Below the pieces are notes generated by a model. That model saw nothing but the letters and a program-made list of their open reading frames with translations, ran no database searches and was not told where the DNA came from. From Streptomyces sp. SID8374 (GTDB taxonomy: Bacteria > Actinomycetota > Actinomycetes > Streptomycetales > Streptomycetaceae), in NCBI RefSeq assembly GCF_009865135.1, contig NZ_WWGH01000001.1, positions 2,914,001-2,978,000 of the forward strand: a DNA stretch of 64,000 nucleotides, written 5' to 3'. This document shows, one piece after another, positions 1 through 8,256 of this stretch. Positions within the stretch are counted from its first letter, which is position 1. Every line of letters starts with the position of its first letter. The translations under genes were made by a program, and so were the position numbers.

Positions 1-46
1 TCAGTGGACGGTCTCCCGCGTATGCGGCACCTTCACCCGGTCGGGG

Positions 47-1252
47 CTACTTGGTGTTGAGCGTCAGCCCGTAGTACTTCAGGGCGTCGTCCAGCGGCTG
101 GAAGTACGACGAACCGGGCGAGTTCACCTGGCCGTTGCACCGCTGGCTGATCGGCCCGCCGGAGGTCATCCCCTGGGCCTGGTCGCCGGAGACGTACGCG
201 CCCCCGCTGTCCCCGCCCTGGGTGCAGACGGAGGAGCTGGCGAGACCGGTCACGACGGTGTCCGGACCGCCGTTCTGGTCGGTGTAGGTGACGCTGACGT
301 TGTACGAGCCGACCTTGCCGCAGGTCCAGCCGGTGGTCTGGCCGGCCTTGCAGAGCGCCGAACCCTGCGGGGCCCGCTGGCTGCCCCGTACGGCGACGGT
401 GCCCGCCTTGCCGTACGTGGTGATGTCCAGGCCGATGGAGTGGCCGGAGTCCACGGAGGCGATGCCCATGTCCACGCTGCGGGTGCCGAGCGCGAACCGG
501 GTGTGGGTGCCCTTGGCGAACCGGGTCCCGTTGTAGGCCAGTTCGGGCAGGTCCTCGATGCAGTGCCCGGCGGTCACGAGCACCTGCTTGCCGTTGCGGT
601 CCTTCGCCCCGTAACCGACGGAGCAGAGGTAGCCGTTGAACGTCATACGGCTGCCCGGCGGCACGACGGCCTGCGTCTCCAGCTTCTCCTGGCCCTGGAC
701 GACCCGTACGGCGTCGCCGTTGCTCCTGGCGGCCTTGAGGAAGGTACGGGTGGCGGCGTCGGAGGCCCCGTTGACCTCGACGGTCACGGTGTCGGAGGCG
801 AGATCCACGGACCACGCCGACACCCCGGCCGGGGCGCTCCTGAGCGCCTTGGCGTCGAGTTGGGCCTTGATCCGGTTCAGCTCGCCCTCACCACGCTCCG
901 GGACCCGTGCTGCGAGTCCCGCCGCCTTGACCTCCTTCGCCGCCCGCGCGTCGGCGGCGTTGACGACGAGCTTCCCGTCCTTGGTGAAGAAGGCCCCGAG
1001 GGTGGAGACCTTCTCGGCCCGCAGCTTCGCGAACCGGTCCTGCTGCCGTGCTTCGTCGTCCAGCCGCTCGACGGCCTCCTGCCGGCTCACACCCAGGGTG
1101 GTGGCGAGAGCCTGGACCATCTCCGGCTGGTACTTCAGCGGCGCGGATTCCGCCCCACCGGCGTAAGCCCCTGTGGCGACTCCGGCCGACAGGAGGGCGC
1201 CGATGGAGGCCGCCACGATGTATCTGCGCGCGTTCTTCTTTCCGTGCTTCAC
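47..1252 (-). CDS. Secreted S1 family serine protease (streptogrisin/alpha-lytic type) with pro-region
   Basis: A 401-residue prepro-protease. The GTG start at 1252 was chosen because a GGAAGGAA ribosome site precedes it and it leads straight into a signal peptide (KHGKKNARR followed by a hydrophobic stretch ending near AYAGG). Residues about 40-200 form a charged pro-region of the alpha-lytic protease kind. The protease domain follows, with the triad visible as TAGHC (His, about residue 227), SVDMGIA (Asp, about 262) and GDSGG (Ser, about 347). Paired cysteines around the His and Ser fit the disulfides of this family. Family knowledge: extracellular protein degradation after self-cleavage of the pro-region. 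The substrate preference cannot be read. It stands alone between the window edge and a tRNA gene. Confidence 0.93.
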   Translation of the reverse strand: MKHGKKNARRYIVAASIGALLSAGVATGAYAGGAESAPLKYQPEMVQALATTLGVSRQEAVERLDDEARQQDRFAKLRAEKVSTLGAFFTKDGKLVVNAADARAAKEVKAAGLAARVPERGEGELNRIKAQLDAKALRSAPAGVSAWSVDLASDTVTVEVNGASDAATRTFLKAARSNGDAVRVVQGQEKLETQAVVPPGSRMTFNGYLCSVGYGAKDRNGKQVLVTAGHCIEDLPELAYNGTRFAKGTHTRFALGTRSVDMGIASVDSGHSIGLDITTYGKAGTVAVRGSQRAPQGSALCKAGQTTGWTCGKVGSYNVSVTYTDQNGGPDTVVTGLASSSVCTQGGDSGGAYVSGDQAQGMTSGGPISQRCNGQVNSPGSSYFQPLDDALKYYGLTLNTK

Positions 1253-1542
1253 GCGATTCCTTCCGCTACACGGGCGAAGCGTCCAGACAATGGGGGGGGG
1301 TGGCCACACCACGCTTGGGGACGCGCGATGTGTTCCATGGACACTGCCCGGCGGCGATGACATGTTCCTGTCGCCGCGCATCGAACTCTCGCGTAAACGG
1401 AACTGCCGCGACAAGGACCGGAGATGGGGCTCTTATCTACAGAACTGGCCGAGAACTGTAGAGAAACACGGCGGAAACACAACGGGCAGGACCGGCGGCA
1501 GCCACTCGGCCACATCTCCGGGCACGTCGAACCGCACTGGGG

Positions 1543-1725
1543 CCGGGCCTGGTCGGCGACGATGTCCAGAACGATCCCAGCTGCCCAGGTGAGAGAACTG
1601 GCGATGCCGCGTCGCCCCTGGAGCCAGCGGTCGACGTCGTCCTCGGGCCGGAAGGCGAAGGGTTCCTCGACGAGGCGCGGGCTGTCCCCGGGGTATCCGG
1701 GGGCACCTTCTGCGATCCTCTTCAG
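1543..1725 (-). pseudogene. Possible relic of a coding sequence beside the tRNA
   Basis: The stretch between the protease gene and the tRNA (1253-1853, about 600 bases) holds no convincing intact gene. Within it, one minus-strand frame reads about 60 residues with Streptomyces-like codon choice (for example PRLVEEPFAFRPEDD and DRWLQG), but it loses that character on both sides and has no good start or ribosome site. I do not recognise the family. It may be a fragment left by an element once inserted near the tRNA gene, or chance. The remaining sequence shows only the hairpin at 1779-1811. Confidence 0.25.
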
Positions 1726-1778
1726 CCGGCAGCAGACCACGCCAACACAGACGACCGGCACCTCTCCACAAACGCAAA

Positions 1779-1811
1779 GATCCCGCCCGATCAATCAGAT
1801 CGGACGGGATC
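1779..1811 (-). terminator. Hairpin terminator downstream of the tRNA
   Basis: A 14-base inverted repeat with one mismatch (GATCCCGCCCGATC / GATCGGACGGGATC) and a 5-base loop lies about 45 bases past the tRNA 3' end. It is well placed to end the tRNA transcript. There is no long T-run, as is usual in GC-rich actinomycetes. Confidence 0.6.
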
Positions 1812-1853
1812 TCGTGGACTCTTCCTGAGCTGACTCAAGAACAGTCGTTGTTG

Positions 1854-1927
1854 TGGACCTGTGGGGATTTGAACCCCAGACCCCCTCGATGCGAACGAGG
1901 TGCGCTACCAGACTGCGCCACAGGCCC
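1854..1927 (-). tRNA. tRNA-Ala (anticodon CGC)
   Basis: A complete 74-base cloverleaf can be folded by eye. The acceptor stem is GGGCCTG/CAGGTCC (one G-U pair), the D stem is GCGC/GCGC, the anticodon stem is CCTCG/CGAGG with loop TTCGCAT, and the T arm carries GGTTCAAAT. The anticodon CGC reads GCG (alanine). The CCA end is not encoded. It lies 87 bases downstream of glpR on the same strand and is followed by a strong hairpin. Confidence 0.95.
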
Positions 1928-2014
1928 TTGCAACGAGTGAAACTCTAGCACCCCTACCCGGGTGCTTGGAAATCCGTTCCTCCGCTGGTCAGCGGTGCCG
2001 GGATTCCGCCGGTC

Positions 2015-3247
2015 TCACTCGTTGGCCGCGCGGGGCCGGTCCTCGTCGTCGTACTGGTCGAAGAGGGGGGTGCGGCCCCGGTCGCGGGTGCGGCGGGACT
2101 GGTTGGTGCGCTGGCGCGGCGCCGGGTCCACCGCGGGGGTAGCCGGGTGCGACGTGCCGGTCTGGGTGGGCTCGGCCGTGCTGGAGCGGGCCGCGCTCCA
2201 GGTCTCCGGGTCGCCCACCTCAACGCCGCCGGTGGCCCGGGGGGCGACGGGGGCGGTGACATAGGTGGGGAGCGGTACGGGGACGGGCTCCCAGCTGTCG
2301 CCCTGGACCCGGCCGCGTTCGCGCTGCTGGTCCACCCACTCCGCGTGGTCCGTCTGCTCCACGAGGGCGCGGCGGCCGGCCTCCTGCGGGGAGACCGTGG
2401 GGGTGGGTTCCGGCTCCGGGTGGTGGGCTTCGGAGTCGTCGTCCTGGTCGGCGGGGGCGGAGGTGGCGGGCTGGTGCCTGCGGGGGCGGTTCTCGCGCAG
2501 GCGCTGCGCCGCGTCCTCGGCCCGGCGGCGGTCCATGGTGAACGCGAACCGGCGCCGCTCCTGGGCGCGCAGATGCACGATGTACGTGCTCAGCAGCACG
2601 GCGGGAACGGCCGGCGCCCAGAGGAAGCCGAGTCCGCCGACCGCGGCCACGACCGCGCCGAGGGTGAAGGCCAGGAAGAGGACCACCGTCGTCCGTCTGC
2701 GCCGCGCCAGGACCTGGGAGCGCTGGGCGCGCCTGGCCCGCTCGGCGTCGGCGGCTCCGGCGCGCGGGCGGCGCTGGGCCGGGGGCGCGGGGCGCTCGCC
2801 GGACCGGCGGTCGTGCGCCTGACGGTCCGGTGGCTGCCGGTCGGGTGCCTGGCGGTCCGGGGGCTGATGCCCCGGGCGCCGGTCGTGCGCCTGGCGGTCG
2901 GAAGCGTGGGGGGCCGGGGCTCGCTCGGGAGCGTGCGCCGGGTCCTGCAACCTGGCTTCCGTATGCGCCGGAGGCGCGGCAAAGGCCCGGACGTCGACGG
3001 AATCCATACGGTCCGTCTCGGCGTCCGGGTCGACGTCGGGCCCCGCCTCCTCGGCGGTGCGCTCCCGCAGCTCCCTGGCGTACCGGCGCTCCATCGCCGC
3101 CCGTCCGGACAGCAGCCGGATGGCGGTGCTGAAGCGTTCCGTCGGACGGGCTTCGTTGAGCTCGTCCTGCCTGCGGAGCCACATCGGCACCAAGTAGGCG
3201 GCCCAGGCCCCGACGATGACTGCGTAGATGAGGCCGCTGCTGCTCAC
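2015..3247 (-). CDS. glpR: GlpR-like membrane protein (gephyrin-like molybdotransferase receptor)
   Basis: About 410 residues. The N-terminus is a hydrophobic segment (SSSGLIYAVIVGAWAAYLVP) followed by the conserved-looking WLRRQDELNEAR and RFSTAIRLLSGRAAMERRY stretches. A second hydrophobic pair lies near the middle ([20 protein letters not shown] and WAPAVPAVLLSTYIVHL). The rest is a long low-complexity tail rich in Arg, Pro and Gln. Family knowledge: in actinobacteria this protein binds the MoeA/gephyrin homologue Glp at the membrane. The moeA/glp gene lies four genes upstream here, which supports the call. I chose the GTG at 3247, giving MSSSGLIYAV; a GTG six bases earlier or an ATG at 3280 are possible, and none has a strong ribosome site. 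Confidence 0.75.
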   Translation of the reverse strand: MSSSGLIYAVIVGAWAAYLVPMWLRRQDELNEARPTERFSTAIRLLSGRAAMERRYARELRERTAEEAGPDVDPDAETDRMDSVDVRAFAAPPAHTEARLQDPAHAPERAPAPHASDRQAHDRRPGHQPPDRQAPDRQPPDRQAHDRRSGERPAPPAQRRPRAGAADAERARRAQRSQVLARRRRTTVVLFLAFTLGAVVAAVGGLGFLWAPAVPAVLLSTYIVHLRAQERRRFAFTMDRRRAEDAAQRLRENRPRRHQPATSAPADQDDDSEAHHPEPEPTPTVSPQEAGRRALVEQTDHAEWVDQQRERGRVQGDSWEPVPVPLPTYVTAPVAPRATGGVEVGDPETWSAARSSTAEPTQTGTSHPATPAVDPAPRQRTNQSRRTRDRGRTPLFDQYDDEDRPRAANE

Positions 3248-3338
3248 GCTCACACCGTAGAGGGGTTTACGCGGAGGCATCCGCCAATTGGCCCGGTGTG
3301 TCGCACGATCCGGCTGATATCACGGACTTTTTTTGTGA

Positions 3339-3351
3339 TTGATCGGATCAA
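3339..3351. promoter_or_regulatory. Palindrome upstream of glpR, possible operator
   Basis: A perfect palindrome TTGATC-G-GATCAA sits in an unusually AT-rich stretch (about 3323-3420) between the GNAT gene and glpR, both on the minus strand. The position fits an operator or promoter region for glpR. No regulator can be assigned. Confidence 0.3.
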
Positions 3352-3404
3352 CAGTCACCGATAGTGCGACCCATTGCTGTCATCTGTCGATCAAATTCGA
3401 ACAT

Positions 3405-4034
3405 CTATTTTATTTCGTCGGGCTGTCCGGGGGTTCGCGGGGCCGTCGGCCGCGTACGGCGCCAGCGCCGGAGCATGCCCTCGGGCACCTCCTCGGCCGT
3501 GAGCGCGAAGATCAGGTGGTCCCGCCAGGCCCCGTCGATGTGCAGATAGCGCGGGCGCACGCCCTCGGAGCGGAACCCGAGCTTCTCCACCACCCGGCGG
3601 CTCGGCGCGTTCTCCGGGCGGATGCAGACCTCGACGCGGTGCAGCCCCACCGAGCGGAAGCAGTGGTCGACGGCGAGCGCCACGGCCGTCGGCATCACTC
3701 CGCGCCCGGCGACGCCCTGGTCGACCCAGTAGCCGATGTGACCGGAGCACATCGAACCCCAGGTGATCCCCGCGACCGTGAGCTGGCCGACGAGCCGGCC
3801 CTCGTACTCGATGGCGAACGGCAGCATCCGCCCGGCGTGCGCCTCGGCGCGCAGGTGGCGGACCATCTGCCGGTACGTGGGCCGCTGCGCGACCGGACCG
3901 CCGGGCGCGGGCGGCGGGACGGTGGCCTCCCAGGGGCGCAGCCAGTCGCGGTTGCGCCGGTTGACCTCACGCCAGACCCGCTGGTCGCGCATCTTTATCG
4001 GGCGCAGGACGATCTCGCCGTCGGTCAGCGTCAC
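3405..4034 (-). CDS. GNAT family N-acetyltransferase (RimJ/RimL-like)
   Basis: A 209-residue protein with the GNAT fold. The N-terminal substrate-side segment reads EIVLRPIKMRDQRVWREVN. The acetyl-CoA binding region is GYWVDQGVAGRGVMPTAVAL, a degenerate Q/RxxGxG/A loop, and the C-terminal strand is NAPSRRVVEKLGFRSEGV. This pattern is that of the RimJ/RimL subgroup, which acetylates protein N-termini or small amines; the substrate here is unknown. The gene lies 17 bases downstream of moaB/mog on the same strand and is probably cotranscribed with the cofactor genes, an arrangement common in Streptomyces. The GTG start at 4034 has only a weak ribosome site. Confidence 0.85.
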   Translation of the reverse strand: MTLTDGEIVLRPIKMRDQRVWREVNRRNRDWLRPWEATVPPPAPGGPVAQRPTYRQMVRHLRAEAHAGRMLPFAIEYEGRLVGQLTVAGITWGSMCSGHIGYWVDQGVAGRGVMPTAVALAVDHCFRSVGLHRVEVCIRPENAPSRRVVEKLGFRSEGVRPRYLHIDGAWRDHLIFALTAEEVPEGMLRRWRRTRPTAPRTPGQPDEIK

Positions 4035-4051
4035 CGGCCAGGTCGCGATGT

Positions 4052-4645
4052 TCAGCTCGGGCTCCCCGGTCGGGGGTGGTCGCCGCCGCGGAGCTGGTCG
4101 ACGGCGTGCACCAGGAGCCGGGCGAGGACCGCGAGGCCGTCCTTCACCCCGCCGGTGGAGCCGGGCAGATTGACGATCAGGGTGCGGGAGGCGACGCCTG
4201 CCAGGCCCCGGGAGAGCGCGGCGGTGGGGACCTTGGCGAGCCCCTCGGCCCGGATCGCCTCGGGGATGCCGGGGATCTCGTGGTCCAGGACGCGGCGGGT
4301 GGCCTCGGGGGTGGCGTCGGTGGGCGAGATGCCCGTACCGCCGGTGGTGACGATCACGTCGTACCCGGCGGCCACTCCGGCGCGCAGGGCCGCCTCGACC
4401 GGGTCGCCGTCGGGGACGACCTGCGGGCCGTCGACCGTGAAGCCGAGGGCGGTGAGCCCTTCGGCGATCAGGGGGCCGCCCTTGTCCGCGTACACCCCGG
4501 CGGAGGCCCGGTTGGAGGCGGTGACGACGAGGGCGCGGTAGGCGGGCGCGGCGCCGGTGGGCTCGGGCGGGTGTGCGCTCCGGTGGTGCGCCGGCGCCTG
4601 CGCGGGCTGTTCGTGGCCCGGGGCTCCGGGCTCGGGCGGGGTCAC
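4052..4645 (-). CDS. mog: Molybdenum cofactor protein MoaB/Mog (molybdopterin adenylyltransferase family)
   Basis: A 197-residue protein of the MogA/MoaB family, which adenylates molybdopterin before molybdenum insertion. The first 35 residues are a Pro/Ala-rich extension. The core starts at YRALVVTASNRASAG and contains DVIVTTGGTGISPTD, the signature nucleotide/molybdopterin loop, then a DATPEATRRVLD helix and NLPGSTGGVKD near the C-terminus. The start codon overlaps the stop of moaC by four bases, so translation is probably coupled. Whether it behaves as MoaB or Mog cannot be decided from sequence. Confidence 0.92.
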   Translation of the reverse strand: MTPPEPGAPGHEQPAQAPAHHRSAHPPEPTGAAPAYRALVVTASNRASAGVYADKGGPLIAEGLTALGFTVDGPQVVPDGDPVEAALRAGVAAGYDVIVTTGGTGISPTDATPEATRRVLDHEIPGIPEAIRAEGLAKVPTAALSRGLAGVASRTLIVNLPGSTGGVKDGLAVLARLLVHAVDQLRGGDHPRPGSPS

Positions 4646-5142
4646 GCGTCCGGTCCCTCCGGCGCGGGGCGCCGGTAGTCGCCGGACTTGCCGCCCGACT
4701 TCGCCTCGACCCGTACGTCGGTGATGACCGCGCTCTTGTCGACGGCCTTGACCATGTCGATCACCGTCAGGGCCGCCACCGACACCGCCGTCAGGGCCTC
4801 CATCTCGACGCCCGTGCGGTCCGTCGTCTTCACGGTGGCCGTGATCTCCACCGCGTCGTCGGCCACGCTCAGGTCGACGTTCACCCCGGAGACGGCCAGC
4901 GGGTGGCAGAGCGGGATCAGGTCCGGGGTGCGCTTGGCCCCCATGATCCCGGCGATCCGCGCGGTGGCGAGGGCGTCGCCCTTGGGGACCCCCTCGCCCC
5001 GGAGCAGTTCGATGACGCGCGGCGAGACGAGGACCCGGCCGGAGGCGCGGGCGACGCGCGTGGTGACGTCCTTCTCGGACACGTCGACCATGCGGGCCGC
5101 ACCCGCCTCGTCGATGTGCGTCAGCCTGTTCTGCGTACTCAA
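4642..5142 (-). CDS. moaC: Cyclic pyranopterin monophosphate synthase MoaC
   Basis: 166 residues. MoaC carries out the second part of the first step of molybdenum cofactor synthesis, converting the MoaA product to cyclic pyranopterin monophosphate. Signature segments are visible: AARMVDVSEKDVT, AGIMGAKRTPDLIPLCHPL with the conserved Lys, Pro and His, and GVEMEALTAVSVAALTVIDM. The family length is about 160 residues. I chose the TTG start at 5142 because a GGAGTGAG ribosome site lies just upstream and the resulting STQNRLTHIDEAG matches the usual MoaC N-terminus. The stop overlaps the mog start. Confidence 0.93.
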   Translation of the reverse strand: MSTQNRLTHIDEAGAARMVDVSEKDVTTRVARASGRVLVSPRVIELLRGEGVPKGDALATARIAGIMGAKRTPDLIPLCHPLAVSGVNVDLSVADDAVEITATVKTTDRTGVEMEALTAVSVAALTVIDMVKAVDKSAVITDVRVEAKSGGKSGDYRRPAPEGPDA

Positions 5143-5238
5143 CTCACTCCACCCAGCGGTAAGGGCGCCGATCGGCCCGGGCCCGGAGCGGTCTCCGGAA
5201 GGCACGGCGGCAGATACCGTACCGCCACCGGGTGGCCG

Positions 5239-6549
5239 TCAGCGGAGCAGGATCACGTCCGTCTCCGTGCCGGGCTCGGCGGAGGTGGTGTCCTCGGGCA
5301 GCACGATCAGCGCGTCCGCCTGGGCGAGAGCGGCCACCAGATGCGATCCGGAGCCGCCGACGGGGGTGACGGTGCCCGCCTCCTCGTCGTACGTACCGCG
5401 CAGGAACTGGCGGCGGCCGGCGGGCGAGGTGAGCGCCTTGTCGACGGCCAGGACGGCACGGACGGTGGGGCGGTGGAGGTCCGTGCGGCCCATCAGGGCG
5501 CGGATGGCGGGGCGGACGAACAGCTCGAAGGAGACGTAGCTGGAGACCGGGTTGCCCGGCAGGGCCAGCAGCGGGGTGTGGTCGGGGCCGATGGAGCCGA
5601 AGCCCTGCGGCTTGCCCGGCTGCATGGCGAGCTTGCGGAAGTCGATCCCGCTGCCCGGCTCGTCCTCGTCGCCGACGGAGGAGAGCGCCTCCTTGACCAC
5701 GTCGTACGCGCCGACGCTGACGCCGCCCGTGGTGACGACGATGTCCGCGCGGATCAGCTGGTCCTCGATCGTGGCGCGCAGGGTCTCGGCGTCGTCGGTG
5801 ACCGCGCCGACCCGGTAGGCGATGGCTCCGGCGTCCCGGGCGGCGGCCGTGAGCGCGAAGCTGTTGGAGTCGTAGATCTGGCCGCCGGTCAGCTCCTCGC
5901 CGGGCTGGACCAGTTCGCTGCCGGTGGAGAGGACGACGACGCGCGGGCGGGGGCGTACGACGACGGTGGAGCAGCCGATCGCGGCGAGCAGCCCGATCTG
6001 CGGCGGGCCGACGATCGACCCGGCGCGCAGGGCCAGGTCGCCCGGCTTGACGTCGCTGCCGCGCTCGCGGACATGGGCGCCGGCCTCGACGGACCGGTGG
6101 ACGCGGACCTCGCCCGCGGCGCCCTCCGGGGCGTCGGAGTGGGCGCGCATGGCGGCGGCCGGGCCCTCGCCCGTACCGCCGTCCGTCCACTCCACCGGCA
6201 CCACGGCCTCCGCACCGGCGGGCAGCGGGGCGCCCGTCATGATGCGGGCGGCCTGCCCCGGTCCCACGACCTGGCCGTCGGCGAGCCCGGCGCTGCCCGC
6301 GGCGACGTCGCCGATGACCGTGAGGACGGCGGGGAACTCCTCGCTCGCCCCCTCGACATCGGCGATCCGCACCGCGTAGCCGTCCATGGAGCTGTTGTCG
6401 AAGGGCGGCAGGGCCACCTCCACGACGACGTCCTTCACCAGGACGCAGCCCTGGGCGTCGGGCAGCTGCAACTCGATGGGTTCGAGCGGCCTCACCGTGG
6501 CGAGGATGTCGTCCAGGTGCTCGTCCACCGACCAGATCGTGCTGCTCAC
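5239..6549 (-). CDS. moeA: Molybdopterin molybdotransferase MoeA (gephyrin-like Glp)
   Basis: 436 residues. The protein inserts molybdate into adenylated molybdopterin. Visible MoeA marks are the N-terminal PPFDNSSMDGYAVR, the MTGAPLPAGAEAVVP segment, the MPT-binding domain with VLSTGSELV and DIVVTTGGVSVGAYD, the DFRKLAMQPGKPQGFG loop, and LLALPGNPVSSYVSFELFVRP. All four domains appear present at the family's usual length. The GTG start at 6549 gives SSTIWSVDEHLDD, which is the conserved beginning. The galU stop lies four bases upstream. The presence of glpR nearby makes the actinobacterial Glp role (link to the membrane and cell division) likely. Confidence 0.93.
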   Translation of the reverse strand: MSSTIWSVDEHLDDILATVRPLEPIELQLPDAQGCVLVKDVVVEVALPPFDNSSMDGYAVRIADVEGASEEFPAVLTVIGDVAAGSAGLADGQVVGPGQAARIMTGAPLPAGAEAVVPVEWTDGGTGEGPAAAMRAHSDAPEGAAGEVRVHRSVEAGAHVRERGSDVKPGDLALRAGSIVGPPQIGLLAAIGCSTVVVRPRPRVVVLSTGSELVQPGEELTGGQIYDSNSFALTAAARDAGAIAYRVGAVTDDAETLRATIEDQLIRADIVVTTGGVSVGAYDVVKEALSSVGDEDEPGSGIDFRKLAMQPGKPQGFGSIGPDHTPLLALPGNPVSSYVSFELFVRPAIRALMGRTDLHRPTVRAVLAVDKALTSPAGRRQFLRGTYDEEAGTVTPVGGSGSHLVAALAQADALIVLPEDTTSAEPGTETDVILLR

Positions 6550-6553
6550 GGGG

Positions 6554-7456
6554 TTACATCTCCTCGGCGACGTACTTGCGGAGCCAGGTCCGGAAGTCCG
6601 GTCCCAGGTCTTCACGTTCGCACGCCAGTCTGACAATGGCACGGAGATAGTCGCTGCGGTCACCGGTGTCATAGCGGCGGCCCTTGAAGACGACGCCGTG
6701 CACGGGGCCGCCGATCTTCTCGTCCTGGGCGAGCAGCTGGAGGGCGTCGGTGAGCTGGATCTCGCCGCCCCGGCCCGGCTCGGTGTGTCGCAGTATGTCG
6801 AAGACGGCGGGGTCCAGGACGTACCGGCCGATGACGGCGAGATTGCTGGGCGCGTCGGCCGGCTCCGGCTTCTCGACCAGGCCGGTGACCCGGACGACGT
6901 CGCTGTCGACGGTGGCGTCGGCGGCCGCGCAGCCGTACAGGTGGACCTGGGAGGGGTCGACCTCCATCAGCGCGACGACGCTGCCGCCCTCGCGCTCCTG
7001 GATCTCCACCATGCGGGCCAGCAGGGGGTCGCGCGGGTCGATCAGGTCGTCGCCGAGCAGCACCGCGAAGGGCTGGTCGCCCACGTGCGGGGCCGCGCAC
7101 AGCACGGCGTGGCCGAGGCCGCGCGGGTCGCCCTGGCGCACGTAGTGCATGGTGGCCAGGTCGCTGGACTCCTGGACCTTGCCGAGACGTTCGGCGTCTC
7201 CCTTACGGGTGAGCGCGGACTCCAGTTCGTAGTTGCGGTCGAAATGGTCCTCAAGGGGACGCTTGTTCCGACCGGTGATCATCAGTACGTCGGAGAGGCC
7301 CGCTGCGACGGCTTCTTCGACGACATACTGGATGGCCGGCTTGTCGACGACAGGCAGCATCTCTTTGGGAGTGGCCTTCGTGGCGGGCAGGAAGCGAGTT
7401 CCGAGACCTGCTGCCGGGATGACGGCCTTGCTGATCCTGGAGGGCGACTGAGTCAT
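6554..7456 (-). CDS. galU: UTP--glucose-1-phosphate uridylyltransferase GalU
   Basis: 300 residues. It makes UDP-glucose from UTP and glucose-1-phosphate for cell-surface glycans and sugar nucleotides. The nucleotidyltransferase signature AVIPAAGLGTRFLPATKATPKEM is near the N-terminus, followed by DKPAIQYVVEEAVAAG, VLLGDDLID (metal-binding Asp), VTGLVEKPE and RYDTGDRSDYLRAIVRLA. The ATG at 7456 is chosen because the signature begins about ten residues later. It shares its upstream region with the divergent folate gene and probably heads the minus-strand run through the cofactor genes. Confidence 0.95.
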   Translation of the reverse strand: MTQSPSRISKAVIPAAGLGTRFLPATKATPKEMLPVVDKPAIQYVVEEAVAAGLSDVLMITGRNKRPLEDHFDRNYELESALTRKGDAERLGKVQESSDLATMHYVRQGDPRGLGHAVLCAAPHVGDQPFAVLLGDDLIDPRDPLLARMVEIQEREGGSVVALMEVDPSQVHLYGCAAADATVDSDVVRVTGLVEKPEPADAPSNLAVIGRYVLDPAVFDILRHTEPGRGGEIQLTDALQLLAQDEKIGGPVHGVVFKGRRYDTGDRSDYLRAIVRLACEREDLGPDFRTWLRKYVAEEM

Positions 7457-7483
7457 GCGCAGAACCTTAACGGGTGCACACAC

Positions 7484-7502
7484 CCGGAAGATGAGCTTCC
7501 GG
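7484..7502. promoter_or_regulatory. Inverted repeat between galU and the folate gene
   Basis: CCGGAAG-ATGAG-CTTCCGG, a perfect 7-base inverted repeat, lies in the 94-base divergent promoter region between galU and the 5-FCL gene. It could be an operator acting on either gene. No matching regulator is known to me. Confidence 0.3.
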
Positions 7503-7550
7503 TTAACTTTGCCCTTAAATATGCCCATACGAGAACCGTGCGAGTCTCTA

Positions 7551-8168
7551 ATGAACCCTGACAAGTCCGGAAAGGCACCTGTGAAGGTGCCCGCAAAGGC
7601 CTCTCTGCGGAGCGAACTCCTCGCCGCGCGCGCCCTCCTGACCAAGGAGGACGTCACGGAGGCCGCCGCGGTTCTCGCGGCCGGCGCACTGGCACTCCCC
7701 GAACTGGCTGACGCCCGAACGGTCGCCGCCTATGTCTCCGTGGGGCGCGAGCCGGGGACCCGGGACCTGCTGGACGCGCTGCGCGAGCGCGGCGTACGGG
7801 TGCTGCTTCCGGTGCTCCTGGCCGACAACGACCTGGACTGGGCGGTGTACGGGGGCGCGGAGCACCTCCTGCCGGCCGGGCGCGGCCTCCTGGAGCCGGA
7901 CGGCCCCCGGCTCGGCCCGGCCGCCGTCCTGGAGGCGGACACGGTCCTGCTGCCCGGGCTGGCCGTGGACGGGGAGGGCATGCGGCTGGGGCGGGGCGGC
8001 GGCAGCTACGACCGGGTGCTGGCCCGGCTCGCGGCGGCCGGGGCGGACCCGGCGCTCATCGTGCTCCTGTACGCCAACGAGGTGGTCGCGCGGGTCCCTG
8101 TGGAACCGCACGACCACCCCGTGGACGCCGTGGTCACCCCGGCCGGGGCGCGGCGCTTCACCGCCTGA
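7551..8168 (+). CDS. 5-formyltetrahydrofolate cyclo-ligase
   Basis: About 205 residues. The enzyme converts 5-formyl-THF to 5,10-methenyl-THF with ATP. Family marks are the N-terminal KASLRSELLAARALL, the AYVSVGREPGTRDLLDAL segment, LLPGLAVDGEGMRLGRGGGSYDR (the most conserved block) and EPHDHPVDAVVTP at the C-terminus. The ATG at 7551 has no clear ribosome site. A GTG at 7581 has GGAAAGG about five bases upstream and may be the true start, which would shorten the protein by ten residues. It is divergent from galU. Confidence 0.92.
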   Translation: MNPDKSGKAPVKVPAKASLRSELLAARALLTKEDVTEAAAVLAAGALALPELADARTVAAYVSVGREPGTRDLLDALRERGVRVLLPVLLADNDLDWAVYGGAEHLLPAGRGLLEPDGPRLGPAAVLEADTVLLPGLAVDGEGMRLGRGGGSYDRVLARLAAAGADPALIVLLYANEVVARVPVEPHDHPVDAVVTPAGARRFTA

Positions 8169-8194
8169 CGGCGGATCAAACGCCGCGAGGGCCT

Positions 8195-8256
8195 CTAGGG
8201 CGTGTCCGGCGGATCTTTGGCCGGGCCCGCGCCTGATCCGCCGGACACTCCCCTAG
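8195..8256. terminator. Long hairpin between convergent genes
   Basis: A perfect 14-base inverted repeat (GTGTCCGGCGGATC / GATCCGCCGGACAC) around an 18-base loop, with a further CTAGGG/CCCTAG pair outside it. It lies between the 5-FCL gene and the convergent penicillin acylase gene and overlaps the latter's stop codon, so it can serve as a bidirectional terminator. From memory, copies of this GTGTCCGGCGGATC type recur between genes in many Streptomyces genomes. Confidence 0.65.

Noticed and set aside
4573..6633. Plus-strand open frame opposite moaC and moeA
   Set aside because: Composition bias only; both minus-strand genes are unmistakable.
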